Positions 6,427-6,579 of a stretch of 6,579 nt of DNA are shown piece by piece. Origin of the DNA: Lachnospiraceae bacterium. Lineage in GTDB: Bacteria; Bacillota; Clostridia; Lachnospirales; Lachnospiraceae. The DNA is taken from contig JAJPYH010000037.1 of the NCBI GenBank assembly GCA_021205045.1, positions 1 to 6,579 on the forward strand. The letters run 5' to 3'. The translations under genes were made by a program, and so were the position numbers. The notes beneath the pieces are model-generated. The model saw only the letters and a list, made by a program, of their open reading frames with translations. It ran no database searches and was not told the origin of the DNA. Numbering within the stretch: the first letter of the stretch is position 1; every line of letters begins with the position of its first letter.

Positions 6427-6579
6427 CATTACAGCTTAGTTTACCACAGAGAAATTTGATCAATCTTTACATTGCCCCTGCACGAATCCATTACTTACAT
6501 GAATATTTCCCTGAGTTTTCTGCGAATTTTTTGTGAACTTTCTAAAATGGTTGCATTTGTCATTCTATATACCGTATAA

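Overview
The window looks like a chromosomal segment of a low-to-moderate GC Bacillota, most likely a gut-type Clostridia/Lachnospiraceae. This is inferred from strong AGGAGG-like ribosome sites, a LytTR-type regulator, a paired ABC exporter and the protein style. No rRNA, tRNA, CRISPR array or transposase is seen.

Layout: (1) 1-222 (+) is the C-terminal end of a LytTR DNA-binding response regulator that enters from the left; its reading frame is disturbed near position 45-50. (2) 229-591 (+) is a consensus sigma-A promoter driving a small AT-rich gene for a 92-residue protein that I do not recognise. (3) 657-4375 (-) is a two-gene operon for a paired ABC exporter: the promoter-proximal subunit (2538-4375, 612 aa when restored) and the distal subunit (657-2551, 631 aa when restored), overlapping by 14 nt. 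Each gene is broken by one missing base in an A/T homopolymer (4033-4039 and 1190-1194). Restoring that base rebuilds a full-length protein in both cases. (4) 4376-4570 is an intergenic control region with two direct repeats at a 21-bp period, each matching the LytTR half-site pattern at 8 of 9 positions, upstream of an extended -10 promoter. It also holds a 10-bp palindrome and a 13-bp inverted repeat. (5) 4571-5971 (-) is a family 2 glycosyltransferase fused to a C-terminal MarR-type winged helix whose wing carries a lysine/glutamate-rich insertion. (6) 6053-6370 (-) is an L-rhamnose mutarotase (rhaM) with its own extended -10 promoter; 6427-6579 holds no gene I can support.

How it may work together: the LytTR fragment and the LytTR-like operator suggest a local circuit in which a peptide-responsive two-component system switches on the ABC exporter pair (inference). 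The partner kinase and any signal or cargo peptide would lie outside the window. The glycosyltransferase-MarR fusion and the mutarotase are on the same strand as the exporter but appear to be separate units.
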